A stretch of 64,000 nucleotides of DNA from DATKUK01 sp035530655. Lineage in GTDB: Bacteria > Planctomycetota > Phycisphaerae > UBA1845 > DATKUK01. Positions 16,467 to 25,224 of the stretch are shown piece by piece. A program made the position numbers and the translations under genes. The stretch covers positions 1 through 64,000 of the forward strand of contig DATKUK010000142.1 in the NCBI GenBank assembly GCA_035530655.1, given 5' to 3'. Positions within the stretch are counted from its first letter, which is position 1. Every line of letters starts with the position of its first letter. The notes below the pieces were generated by a model. It was given only the letters and a program-made list of their open reading frames with translations, ran no database searches and was not told where the DNA came from.

Positions 16467-19352
16467 TTACGGTCCGGTGAAGTTGCGGGCAAAGATATTG
16501 AGGTCGGCCAGGTCGACGTCGTCGTCGCCGTCGAGGTCGGCACTGAAGTTGAGTTGAGTACGCGGGCTTTCAGTGGGACCATCCTGCGACGGCGTGTACG
16601 ACTCGCTGGTGGTCAGCAGCAGGCGATCGATCGCGGGGCCATCGTCGCGCATCCAGATGTCGAAGGTGTGCAGCCCCGAGGCGGCGACCTGCACGACGGG
16701 CCGCGCTCCGTACTGACCCAGTTCCGACCACCAGTAGAAGATCTCCCAGTCGCACAAGGCGGCGGTGTCGTGATCTGAACTGACGGAAACCCCGTCGAGG
16801 CCGAAGTGCACCGTGTCGTCGATCTGACTTTGGCCGCGCAGCCAGAGGTAGTAGGTGCCGATGGTGCCAAACTGCACGGTGTAGCGCAGGTGCGGTGAAT
16901 ACGGTTCGATGTCGGGGGCGTCGATGGCGAGTCCGACGTCGGGCAGGGCTTGGACATAGCCATCGCCCATTGATCCGTTCGCTGTCTGATCCACCCAAGC
17001 GGCGCCGGCGGCCGGGCCGCTACCGGGGACCTCATGGTCGTAGTGCTCGGCCTCGATGACGACCATGCCGCCCGATTCCAGGTAGGCCGGTGCGGGATCG
17101 GGGCCGCTAAGCTGGTCGACGATGGGGGCCAAGTCGACCGAGTCGACGTCGCCGTCGGGTTCGAAGTCGCCGGCGATGGGCGAGACTTCGTCGGCGCCGA
17201 TGTCGGTGCGACCGTAGAGGACGCGTGGCTGGTCGTCGATGTCGTATTGGTCGGTGTAGTCGGCGTTGGGATCGCCGGCGTTAATGCAGGGCGAGTAGGC
17301 GGTCAAGTGGTAGTCGGCTGCGAAGATCGGATCGACGCTCAGGTTACCTTGCCCGCCGCCGATCCAGCCCTCGACACAGCAATAGTACGGAACCGAACAG
17401 GCGTGCATCTGTGCGTCGGCGGGCGCGGTGTTGCGACAAACGATGGTGTTGGTGAGCGAGCCGCTGCAAGAGTGCAGCCCGCCGCCAAGGTCTGCGGTGT
17501 TGTCGGCGATGGTGGACTGGGTGACCGCGCCGCTCACGTCATAGAGGCCTCCGCCGTAGCGGGCCGAGTTGTTGACGACGATGCAATTGATCACGTCGGC
17601 GGCGCACGAGGCGATCCCGCCGCCATCGCCGGCGGTCTGATTGTCGGTGACGACGCAACGAGTGATTGTGCCGTCGCAGTCGTAGATGCCACCGCCCTCG
17701 GCGGCCGTGTTGGCGGTTACGATGCAGCCGATGACCGACGCGTGGGTGCCGTTGCCCGCGATGCCTCCGCCGCTGGCGGCCGACCCGTTGGTGATGGTGA
17801 ATCCCTTCAGAATGGTGTCGGGGCCTTCGGTGCCGTCGAAGGTGACAGTCGGTCCGGCGCCTCCGCCATCGATGACCGTGTTGACGGCGCCGGGGTTGGT
17901 GGGTGTGTCATAGCTTTGCAGGACAATCTGCTTGCCGTTGATTTGGACGTTCTCGTAGTAGGTGTCGGGGTAGACGATGACGGTGTCGCCGTGGACGGCG
18001 GCGTCGATGCCGCTCTGGATGGCGAGGTAGCCGTGTTGAGGCGTGCCGTTTTCGACGCCGGTCTGGTTACTGCTGTCGACGTAGATCGTTCGGGGCAGGC
18101 CCGCACCCATGTAGGTGTTGACCGTGACGGGCGATGACGAATCGGGTATGGCGGCGGGTGTGTCGCTGCATGGGGCGGCAAACGCCCACGTCTGGTATTC
18201 GCTCCGGAAGAAATCGACGGTGCCGACCACGCTGTCTGCGAGAGAGTCCTGGCAGGTGAGGAATATTCGATTGGTCTGGTTGGGATCGAGGTATCCGACC
18301 CAGTCGCTCAAGTCGAAGACGATGTTGTTGTTGGGGAAGGGCCGATCGACGCCTATCCCCATGTAGCCGAGGAAACTTTTGGTTTGGGATGAGCCGTCGA
18401 CCTCCACGCCCATGGTGAGGCCGATGCGATCGCGCTTGGGATGCGTGATCTTGAAGCGGGCGGTGAGCGTGGGCTCGTAGCCGATGCGGTCGGTCCAGTA
18501 GTAGACCCATCCCTGGCTGAGGTACACGTCCTTGACCGCAGCGTAGGACATCCAGAAGTAGCCCGAGGCGCCCCAGCCGGTGCCCCAGGAGTTGACCAGT
18601 CGAAAGGCGCCGGGGCCGTCGTTGGTGGCTCGGTTGTCGTCGTAGCCGCATAGGGTGACGGCGTGGCCGCCGCGGCTGGAGCCGTACATGTCGGCGACGC
18701 AGTAGTTGTAGTTATAGGAGCTGATGTAATCGAAGTTGGGGTAGACCGAGATGGCGAGGACGGCCACGTTGCCGTCGGCCAGATGCTGTTTGAGCGTGTT
18801 GATGCCGCCGTCGTTGCGGACAGAGAGGCAGTGTGTTTGCAGAGCGCGATGGGGAAGGGCGCTTTCGTAGGCCGGTTCGGATGGCCAGCTTACATAGTCG
18901 AACTGGTTGTAGGGCATGAGCTGCCAACTGCAACAACCGTGGTTAAGGACGAGGTCCATCGCGTCGGAGAAGTAGGCGCCGCCGTCGGTTCCACCGTTGA
19001 TCTGATTGTAGACAAAGGCGGGGCTGAACTGATTGGCTGCATCGTTCGTATCCCAGCCGTGCTCCTGCCATTCCTGGTAGGTTTTCATGTAGTAGCCGAC
19101 GCCCCAGCCAACACAGGAGCCCTGGAAGCCCTGGCTGCGGACGGGCGGCAGGGGGCCCGAGTTATCGACTGCGGAGGGCAGCGCGAGTGCGATGCCGGGC
19201 TTGTGGACAAGCGGCTGGGTCTCGACGAGCCTGGGGTCGTTGCGAGGGTCTTCCCATAGCAGACCGGTAGGATGGAGTTGGGCCGAGGCCGTCGCCGCGA
19301 GAGACAGGAGGATCAGTGCGACGAGGCGGGACGTTCGTAGAGCGTGATGCAT
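16467..19352 (-). CDS. Secreted papain-family (C1A) cysteine protease fused to a beta-helix domain, malectin-like domain and dockerin
   Basis: The 961-residue protein has a signal peptide with probable cleavage after ATASA (residue 24). Residues ~50-290 are a C1A peptidase: Cys80 in SQGFQGSCVGWG, His230 in RGGHAVTLCGYDD and Asn254 in LVNSWGTGWGASGYF form the full catalytic set. No propeptide of normal size is visible between the signal and the enzyme. Residues ~415-690 are a right-handed beta-helix with a polymorphic-membrane-protein look (ITNGSAASGGGIAGNG, TNTIVCRNTA). A dockerin-like motif (GDFEPDGDVDSVDLAPIVDQ) follows at ~730. A carbohydrate-binding-like domain begins with VVIEAEHYDHEVPG at ~765. 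A C-terminal dockerin half repeat, DLDGDDDVDLADLNIFARNF, ends the chain. GGAGGGGAAAGG precedes the start. It is probably extracellular. Confidence 0.88.
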   Translation of the reverse strand: MHHALRTSRLVALILLSLAATASAQLHPTGLLWEDPRNDPRLVETQPLVHKPGIALALPSAVDNSGPLPPVRSQGFQGSCVGWGVGYYMKTYQEWQEHGWDTNDAANQFSPAFVYNQINGGTDGGAYFSDAMDLVLNHGCCSWQLMPYNQFDYVSWPSEPAYESALPHRALQTHCLSVRNDGGINTLKQHLADGNVAVLAISVYPNFDYISSYNYNYCVADMYGSSRGGHAVTLCGYDDNRATNDGPGAFRLVNSWGTGWGASGYFWMSYAAVKDVYLSQGWVYYWTDRIGYEPTLTARFKITHPKRDRIGLTMGVEVDGSSQTKSFLGYMGIGVDRPFPNNNIVFDLSDWVGYLDPNQTNRIFLTCQDSLADSVVGTVDFFRSEYQTWAFAAPCSDTPAAIPDSSSPVTVNTYMGAGLPRTIYVDSSNQTGVENGTPQHGYLAIQSGIDAAVHGDTVIVYPDTYYENVQINGKQIVLQSYDTPTNPGAVNTVIDGGGAGPTVTFDGTEGPDTILKGFTITNGSAASGGGIAGNGTHASVIGCIVTANTAAEGGGIYDCDGTITRCVVTDNQTAGDGGGIASCAADVINCIVVNNSARYGGGLYDVSGAVTQSTIADNTADLGGGLHSCSGSLTNTIVCRNTAPADAQMHACSVPYYCCVEGWIGGGQGNLSVDPIFAADYHLTAYSPCINAGDPNADYTDQYDIDDQPRVLYGRTDIGADEVSPIAGDFEPDGDVDSVDLAPIVDQLSGPDPAPAYLESGGMVVIEAEHYDHEVPGSGPAAGAAWVDQTANGSMGDGYVQALPDVGLAIDAPDIEPYSPHLRYTVQFGTIGTYYLWLRGQSQIDDTVHFGLDGVSVSSDHDTAALCDWEIFYWWSELGQYGARPVVQVAASGLHTFDIWMRDDGPAIDRLLLTTSESYTPSQDGPTESPRTQLNFSADLDGDDDVDLADLNIFARNFTGP

Positions 19353-19522
19353 TCCTTTCCCCTCCGCGTTCCGTCGGCGTGCCTGAAGAAACGCACGGGT
19401 CCGAGAACACGAATATCCACTGAGGATAGTGTATAGGAAACGGCGTTGGCAGGCAATGCCTACGACAGGGCAGTCGGTGGTATCCTGTTATGGAGTCGAG
19501 AATCGCGGTGCGTGCGCATCCG

Positions 19523-19547
19523 TGCTCCCCTACGGGTCGCCGCTGAA
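19523..19547 (+). repeat. Dispersed intergenic repeat, copy 2
   Basis: This is the second copy of the repeat, reading GTGCTCCCCTACGGGTCGCC then GCTGAA, inside the 290-bp gap between the papain/dockerin gene (minus) and the propeller protein (plus). The start is slightly degraded (GTG instead of GCG). Confidence 0.6.
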
Positions 19548-19642
19548 GGGGAATGTGTGCGTGTGGTAGCAGGTCTCGGTGCGGGTCGATAGAATGATAA
19601 TCCCAGTGTGAACTTGATGCGACGAGTACAAGGAGGTTGACC

Positions 19643-21037
19643 GTGTGCGACCGCGCGAGCCGTCCGATTGACTTTAGCGGTGTGGTTCCGCAGGTGGCGC
19701 TTCGTGCCGAGCTTGGTCCGCCGCGGACCGAATGCGGTGTGGGGGCGCTCATGGCGTATGCGGGTCGCCTGTGGGCGGTGTCGTACGTGTCGCACAAGAG
19801 CGATACGGGTGTGGGGACGGGCCTGTACGAGATCGACGACGACTTTCGGCTGGTCAAGCGGCCGGAGAGCCGCGTGGGGACGTACACGAACCGTATGGTT
19901 CATCTGCCGAGCAATCTTCTGATCATCGGTCCGCATGTGATCGATCCGGACCACAACGTCCGTACGGTCGAATCGCTGGTCGACGTGCGTTTGTGCTCGA
20001 CGATGTGCCATCTGGAGGATCCGGACAACAAGGTGTACATGCTGGGGATGGAGGGCGAGTTCTTCGAGATGGATTTGAAGACGCTTGCGGTGCGGCAGTT
20101 ATTCGATCTGGTGGACGAGCTGAAGATTCAGCGCAGGCGCTACATACACCTGAAGGCCGGCCACAGCGCGCTGGGCAAGGTGGTGATTGCGGGCAACTGC
20201 TATGAAGAGCAAGATTTCCTCGGCGAGGGCGACGACGGACGCCTGGCCGAGTGGGACGGTACATCGTGGCGAATCATCGAGCGCAAGCCTTTTGTGGAGG
20301 TGACGGGCAGGGGCGAGTTTCCATCGCGGACCATGTTTGCGACGGGGTGGGACCGCGCGTCGGCGATTCTGATGGTATACACCGGGGCGAACGGGCAATG
20401 GACCCGCTATCGACTGCCGAAGGCGAGCCCGAACTTCGATCAGTTCTGGCAGAACGAGTGGCCTCGGATCCGCGAGACGGAACATGAGCGGTTGCTGATG
20501 GACTGTCACGGGATGTTTTACGAGTTGTCGCCGTGGGCGTATGGCAACCGTGTGTGGGGGATCCGCCCGATCTCGACTCATTTGTGGGTGTTGGGCGACT
20601 TTTGCAGTTGGCGGGGGATGCTGGTGATGGGGGCCGACAACGCGAGCCCGGCCAGCCGTTACAACCGGCTGGCGGCCGAGCCGCAATCGGGGTTGTGGTT
20701 CGGCAAGACGGACGATCTATGGCAGTTCGGCAAGCCGGCTGGATGGGGCGGTGTGTGGTGGAAGGAATCGGTGGCGGCGGGCGAGCCGTCGGATCCGTAT
20801 CTGATGACCGGGTTCGACAGGAAGGTTCTGCACATGGCGCACGATGCCGACGGGCCGGCTGCGTTTACCGTGGAGGTGGACTTTCTCGGTGACGGGTCTT
20901 GGCATGTGTACGAAGCGATACACGTTCCCGGGCGCGGGTACGTGCATCACGAGTTTCCGGCCGGTTTCAGCGCTCACTGGGTTCGTGTTACGGTGGATCG
21001 GGGGTGCACCGCGTCGGCGTATTTTCACTATACGTAG
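19643..21037 (+). CDS. Conserved protein of unknown function, probable beta-propeller
   Basis: The protein has 464 residues from the GTG at 19643, six bases after AGGAGG (19631-19636). A TTG at 19637 directly abuts that site and is less likely. No signal peptide or membrane helix is present. The chain is built of short beta-strand segments with repeated W/Y-D-G turns (LYEIDDDFRLVKRPESRVG, YELSPWAYGNRVWGIRPIS, GLWFGKTDDLWQFGKPAGW). This suggests a propeller or beta-sandwich, and the last ~90 residues (TVEVDFLGDGSWHVYEAI) look like a separate beta-sandwich. I do not recognise catalytic motifs, so no function is given. It stands alone between two minus-strand genes. Confidence 0.75.
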   Translation: MCDRASRPIDFSGVVPQVALRAELGPPRTECGVGALMAYAGRLWAVSYVSHKSDTGVGTGLYEIDDDFRLVKRPESRVGTYTNRMVHLPSNLLIIGPHVIDPDHNVRTVESLVDVRLCSTMCHLEDPDNKVYMLGMEGEFFEMDLKTLAVRQLFDLVDELKIQRRRYIHLKAGHSALGKVVIAGNCYEEQDFLGEGDDGRLAEWDGTSWRIIERKPFVEVTGRGEFPSRTMFATGWDRASAILMVYTGANGQWTRYRLPKASPNFDQFWQNEWPRIRETEHERLLMDCHGMFYELSPWAYGNRVWGIRPISTHLWVLGDFCSWRGMLVMGADNASPASRYNRLAAEPQSGLWFGKTDDLWQFGKPAGWGGVWWKESVAAGEPSDPYLMTGFDRKVLHMAHDADGPAAFTVEVDFLGDGSWHVYEAIHVPGRGYVHHEFPAGFSAHWVRVTVDRGCTASAYFHYT

Positions 21038-21073
21038 TGGTGTTGTCGACAAACGACGGTGAAGACGGATCAA

Positions 21074-21099
21074 ACGCGCTCCCCTACGGGTCGCCGCTA
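21074..21099 (+). repeat. Dispersed intergenic repeat, copy 3
   Basis: The third copy reads AACGCGCTCCCCTACGGGTC then GCCGCT, directly followed by a perfect hairpin (21103-21119). It lies between two convergent genes. Confidence 0.65.
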
Positions 21100-21102
21100 G
21101 AA

Positions 21103-21119
21103 GGCGGGTGGAACCCGCC
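21103..21119. terminator. Perfect hairpin between convergent genes
   Basis: GGCGGGT and ACCCGCC form a 7-bp GC-rich stem with a 3-base loop, 65 bases after the stop at 21037 and 30 bases from the stop of the facing gene at 21149. No strong T-run is present on either strand. It could serve both genes or be part of the adjacent repeat. Confidence 0.45.
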
Positions 21120-21148
21120 CTACATTGGTGAAAATGTTGGACGGACCG

Positions 21149-24037
21149 CTAGAACTTCAGGCCGTAGGCGCGGGCGAGCAGCTTGGCGGGGTGATGGGTA
21201 ACCTTGCCGGAGCCCTGCTCCATCTGCATCTTGCAGGTGCCGCATTCGCTGGCGCCGGCTTCGAATCGGTCGTCGGTTAGCGCGTCGAGCAGGTCGCGCC
21301 CGGCGGCCATCGACGTGTCGAAGTGGCGCTTCTGGAAGCCGTAGGTTCCGGCGACACCGCAGCATCCCCGGTCGATGTAGCTGACCTTCAGTTCCGGGAT
21401 CCTTTGCAGCAACTCGAAGCCGGGCAGGCCGTTCTGCAGAGCCTTCAGATGGCAGGGCGCATGATAGCCAACGTGCATGGGTACGGGCCCGAAGTCGGTG
21501 CGGAGCCTGCCCTCCCGATGCAGGCTTGCCAGGTAGTCGTGCAGCTCGTAGGTGTTCTCGGCGACCAGGTGCGCGTCGGCGCTGGGGGCGACGTCGAGGT
21601 ATTCCTCCTTCAGGCAGAGCACGGCGGTGGGCTCGCTGGAGACGATCTTGTAGCCACGGCGGACCCAGTCGGCCAGCAGCCTGGCGTTGTGGTGGATGGT
21701 GGGAGTGGCGTAGGTGAGGTCGCCGTAATCGATGGGCGGCATGGCACAGCCCTGTTGATCGGACGGGACGACCACTTCGACGCCGTTGTGTTGCAGCACG
21801 GCGATGACGGCTCGGGCCAGGCTGTGATCGTTGTAGTTGGCGTACATGTCGACGAAGTAGACGACGCGATCGACGGGGTGGTCGACGGGAGGGTGTCCGT
21901 TGCCGCCCGGCTGGGTGGCTGCCTTGCTGAGGAACGTGCCGAAATCGAAGCGCGGCATGGTGCGACGGCGGTCGATGCCGACGACCCATTCGAGGATGCG
22001 GCGGACGAACTTTCGCGACAGCGCAAAATTGGCGATAGGTGCGGTCCAGCAGCCGAGTTTGCTGACCAGCTCGCTGCGGGCGAGGAACCAGCACGTCTTG
22101 TCGAGGCCATGCTCGGCGACGTACTGGGCGCGGGCCTCGAGCATGAGCTTGGGGATGTTGACGCCCGAGGGGCACTCGATGTGACACATCTTGCAGTTGA
22201 CACAGGTGTCGGCCAGCGCCTTGAAGCGCGGATCGGTGAGGCTGCGGCTGTCGAGCAGGCCGGTGACGAAGTGCCGCATCATGTTGGCATGCGCGCGGGG
22301 GCTGGCGAACTCGTCGCGCTTGGCCCGGAAGATGGGGCACATGGTCTGGATGTTCTGGAGACTGCGGCAGGCGCCGTTGCCGTTGCACTGTTCGATTTCG
22401 TGGACGAATTCGCCGTCGGACCAGTGCAGCAGGACCTGGCTGGTTCGCAGCGGGCGCGCCGAGTGGGCGAAGCGGAGATTGCGGGTCATCACCTCGGGAT
22501 CGTCGTTGATGATCTTTCCGGGGTTGAGGATGTTGTGCGGATCGAAGAGGCGTTTGACCTGCTCCATGGCCGGGTAGAGCTTGCCGTACTGTCGGCGGAC
22601 GAAGGGCACGCGGACCAGGCCCTCGCCGTGCTCGCCGCTGATCGTGCCGCCAAGCTGCCAGACGCGCTCGAAAAGTTCCTCCGCCACGCGGCGCATGGTG
22701 GCCACGTCGGCCGGCTCGTGCAGGTTGAGGTAGGGGCGGGTGTGCAGCTCGCCGTGGCCGGCGTGGGCGTAGAGGGCGAAGGGCACCTGATGTCGATTGA
22801 GGATCTCGGTGATGGCAGCGAGATACTCGGGCATGGCCTCGACGGGTACGGCTGCATCTTCGATGAACGGCACGGGCTGGCGGGGGCCGGGCTTGCGGAA
22901 CAGCAGGGGTAGGCCGGCGCTGCGGGCCTGCCAGACGGTCTTCTGCTCGGCCGGGTCGATGTATTCGTGCAAGGATGCGCCGTCGATTACGTTGCGGATG
23001 TTGTCCAGCTTGGCGCGGACCTCGTCATCGGTGTCACCGTCGACCTCGATCAGCAGCGACGCGGCTGCACCGGCGGGCAACACCTTTTTGTATTGGGGGA
23101 ATGCGCCGCGGGCCAACTCGATGAGTCCGCCGTCCATCAGCTCGCAGGTTGCCGGGTTGCAGGCGGCGATGCGGGGGACGGCTTCGGCCATGGCTTCGAG
23201 TGTCTGGAAGTTGGCGCCGAGCAGCGCTTTGACCTTGGGGATGGGCACGAGCTTGAGCGTGGCTTCGGTGACGATGGCCAGCGTGCCCTCCGAGCCGGCG
23301 ACGAGTCGGCCGAGGTGGAGTTGCCCGTTGCAGACGACCTTGTCGAGTGCGTAGCCGCTGCGGTTGCGCTTGGCCCGCGGCATGCAGGTGTCGATGAGGT
23401 GGCGGTTGGCGTCGACGAGGTCTCGGACGCCCTGGGCGAGCGGGCCTGCCGGGCCGTCGCACTGTGCGTCGACCGGCTGGGGCGTGAGGGTGACAAGCTG
23501 TCCATCGGCCAGGACGACCTCGAGCTTGTCGATCCATCGATCGACGTAGTCGTACTTGAGCGAGTGCGAGCCGGTGGAGTTGTTGCCGACCATGCCGCCG
23601 ATGGTGGCGGAGATGCCGCTGGACGGGTCGGGCCCGAATAGCCAGCCGCTGGTGGCGAGGCGAGTGTTGAGCCGCTCGAAGATCACGCCGGCCTGGCAGC
23701 GGACCACGCCGGCCGACTCGTCGACGTCGAGAACGGCGTCGAGGTAGCGGCTGAAGTCGATGACGATCCCGCTGCACAGCGATTCGCCCGCCAGGCCCGT
23801 GCCGCCGCCTCGGCCGACCACCGGGATGCGGTTTTCGGCGGCGTAGCGGACGGTGGCGACGACGTCTTCGGTGCACTTGGGCAGCAGCACGCAGGAGGGC
23901 AGGATCTGGTAGATGCTGGCGTCGGTGCTGTAGAGGGCGCGATTGAGGTCGTCGTCGAGCACGTCGCCGCGGACGAGCCGGCGCAGGTCGCGTGCGATGC
24001 GGGCCGGATCGCGGGACGTCTTGCTGGCAGTTGCCAT
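21149..24037 (-). CDS. FAD-linked oxidase and Fe-S (CCG-domain) fusion, D-lactate/2-hydroxyacid dehydrogenase type
   Basis: The 962-residue protein joins GlcD-like and GlcF-like parts. Residues ~35-260 form the PCMH FAD-binding domain (VVGRGGGTGLAGESL, GPDPSSGISATIGGMVGNNS). The substrate/FAD-oxidase C domain follows, with the metal/substrate motif HAGHGELHTRP and ISGEHGEG. Residues ~560-670 carry the [4Fe-4S] region: CNGNGACR, CPIF, then CVNCKMCHIECPSGV, with the Cx2Cx2Cx3CP signature. The C-terminal third has CCG-type motifs (GYHAPCHLKAL, DRGCCGVAGTYG, SECGTCKMQ). Fusions of this kind (YdiJ-like, about 1000 residues) oxidise D-2-hydroxyacids and pass electrons to the membrane or to electron-transfer flavoprotein. 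The real substrate is not determined. A well-spaced promoter ends 11 bases before the ATG. Confidence 0.9.
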   Translation of the reverse strand: MATASKTSRDPARIARDLRRLVRGDVLDDDLNRALYSTDASIYQILPSCVLLPKCTEDVVATVRYAAENRIPVVGRGGGTGLAGESLCSGIVIDFSRYLDAVLDVDESAGVVRCQAGVIFERLNTRLATSGWLFGPDPSSGISATIGGMVGNNSTGSHSLKYDYVDRWIDKLEVVLADGQLVTLTPQPVDAQCDGPAGPLAQGVRDLVDANRHLIDTCMPRAKRNRSGYALDKVVCNGQLHLGRLVAGSEGTLAIVTEATLKLVPIPKVKALLGANFQTLEAMAEAVPRIAACNPATCELMDGGLIELARGAFPQYKKVLPAGAAASLLIEVDGDTDDEVRAKLDNIRNVIDGASLHEYIDPAEQKTVWQARSAGLPLLFRKPGPRQPVPFIEDAAVPVEAMPEYLAAITEILNRHQVPFALYAHAGHGELHTRPYLNLHEPADVATMRRVAEELFERVWQLGGTISGEHGEGLVRVPFVRRQYGKLYPAMEQVKRLFDPHNILNPGKIINDDPEVMTRNLRFAHSARPLRTSQVLLHWSDGEFVHEIEQCNGNGACRSLQNIQTMCPIFRAKRDEFASPRAHANMMRHFVTGLLDSRSLTDPRFKALADTCVNCKMCHIECPSGVNIPKLMLEARAQYVAEHGLDKTCWFLARSELVSKLGCWTAPIANFALSRKFVRRILEWVVGIDRRRTMPRFDFGTFLSKAATQPGGNGHPPVDHPVDRVVYFVDMYANYNDHSLARAVIAVLQHNGVEVVVPSDQQGCAMPPIDYGDLTYATPTIHHNARLLADWVRRGYKIVSSEPTAVLCLKEEYLDVAPSADAHLVAENTYELHDYLASLHREGRLRTDFGPVPMHVGYHAPCHLKALQNGLPGFELLQRIPELKVSYIDRGCCGVAGTYGFQKRHFDTSMAAGRDLLDALTDDRFEAGASECGTCKMQMEQGSGKVTHHPAKLLARAYGLKF

Positions 24038-24048
24038 AATGGCAGGAA

Positions 24049-24077
24049 ATAGTACGGAGGCGGCCGGGCGATTTCAA
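24049..24077 (-). promoter_or_regulatory. Sigma70-type promoter of the FAD/Fe-S gene, leading to a nearly leaderless mRNA
   Basis: On the minus strand TTGAAA (24077-24072) is followed after exactly 17 bases by TACTAT (24054-24049). The ATG begins at 24037, only 11 bases beyond the -10 box. A start 6-8 bases downstream of the -10 box would leave only about 4 nt of leader, and no Shine-Dalgarno is visible there. Confidence 0.6.
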
Positions 24078-24175
24078 ACCCCCCTGGCTGGCCGATTCCG
24101 GAGACGGTTGGCCGGCTGGTTTTCCGGCGGGGGCATTCGGCTTCGACTTTCGGCAAAAATCCGTCCGATTTTGTC

Positions 24176-24205
24176 TTGCCGGGGGGGGGAGTTGTGTGGT
24201 AATAT
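24176..24205 (+). promoter_or_regulatory. Candidate promoter of the PEP-CTERM gene
   Basis: TTGCCG (24176-24181) and TAATAT (24200-24205) are spaced by 18 bases, each matching the sigma70 consensus at 4 of 6 positions. The spacer begins with a long G-run. Transcription would begin near 24212, giving a leader of about 160 nt that contains a terminator-like hairpin. Confidence 0.4.
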
Positions 24206-24259
24206 TTGCTTAGAAGGTGGTGGACAAGGGGTATCGCCCGCCACAACTGGTGTTGAGGG

Positions 24260-24294
24260 AAGAGAGAGACGCTTTCGGGCGCGCTCTCTTTTTT
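24260..24294 (+). terminator. Intrinsic terminator inside the 5' leader of the PEP-CTERM gene
   Basis: AAGAGAG (24260-24266) pairs with CTCTCTT (24284-24290), enclosing a GC-rich loop, and the T-run spans 24289-24294. It lies 80 bases upstream of the ATG at 24374. It could end a short RNA begun near 24212 or act as an attenuator; no known riboswitch fold was recognised before it. Confidence 0.55.
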
Positions 24295-24373
24295 CGTTGG
24301 CCGGCTCGGATGGCTGGGCGGCGTGGGGGGCACGTCGATGGGGAATCGGGGGTGAGGCAAAAGGAGGCGGTTC

Positions 24374-24946
24374 ATGTATCGGATGCTGTTGGCAGTGATG
24401 TTGACGGGTGGCCTCGCGACGGGGGCGAGTGGGTCGACGGTGCAGTTCTCGATCGACGGCGTTCCGGTCGACCCCGGTCTGCCGGTAGAGGTTAACCATG
24501 GCGATTGGTTGTTGGTGGATGTCTGGATCATTCCGGACGCACCGATTGAGAATTTCTGGGTGGACGTTATCATGACCGGACCGTGGCTCGAGCCTATACT
24601 GCCTCAGGTCCCTGACTTGCTCGCCGGCGGCGACGTCGTGATGCTCCCTCCGTGGGATAACGAAGACGCCGTCGCCTACTACGATGCGGGCTATGACGTC
24701 TACTCGATTGGTGGCTTCGTACGAACCGAACCGTGGGTTGGCCCCGGCGGTGTGGCTGAATTTCTCATCCACATTCCGGAGGTTCCGGTATCCACGATGC
24801 TTAATCTCGAGTACGACTACGTCGAGATCGGAGCAGGTACCGCCGAAACGCTGCCGCTGGTACTGCACCACGTCGTGCCCGAGCCGATGTCGCTGAGTCT
24901 GCTGGTACTGGGTAGCTTGGTGGCGCTGCGTCGGCGACTGACGTAG
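24374..24946 (+). CDS. PEP-CTERM sorting domain protein
   Basis: The protein has 190 residues. The N-terminal signal peptide (MLLAVMLTGGLATGASG) is followed by a beta-rich exported domain. The C-terminus has the classic PEP-CTERM layout: the PEP motif VVPEPMSLSL, a hydrophobic helix (LLVLGSLVAL) and a basic tail (RRRL). In EpsH/exosortase systems this tail is recognised, cleaved and used for sorting to the envelope or exopolysaccharide. No exosortase gene lies in the window. The start is certain, with AGGAGG at 24362-24367 seven bases before the ATG. The central domain (FSIDGVPVDPGLPVEVNHGD) is not recognised. The leader carries a terminator-like hairpin, so expression may be conditional. Confidence 0.85.
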   Translation: MYRMLLAVMLTGGLATGASGSTVQFSIDGVPVDPGLPVEVNHGDWLLVDVWIIPDAPIENFWVDVIMTGPWLEPILPQVPDLLAGGDVVMLPPWDNEDAVAYYDAGYDVYSIGGFVRTEPWVGPGGVAEFLIHIPEVPVSTMLNLEYDYVEIGAGTAETLPLVLHHVVPEPMSLSLLVLGSLVALRRRLT

Positions 24947-25224
24947 GGTCAGCCGTTATTCGGACTTAACTTTGCGCCAGAGACGACTCGATGGGTCGAT
25001 GGGTGACCCGACCGACCGTTGGCGGATCGCCGAGAGGCGTCCGCCGCTGGTGTGAGGCATCGTGGCGTCAGCACCGTTACGAGCCGCACCGGTGACAGGT
25101 CTGCGGACAATCTTCTAACCATCTATAACCATTCAGGTTAGCTGAGGGCTTGCATCACACCGGGGCGTGTGGCGGCAAGGCACGCCGCTTGCTTCGATGG
25201 AGGTGTACGGAGGGTTACAGAGGC

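Noticed and set aside
17034..18137. Plus-strand open frame of 367 codons opposite the papain/beta-helix gene
   Set aside because: It has the same antisense pattern of repeated VDG/VVD; the minus-strand product is well supported.
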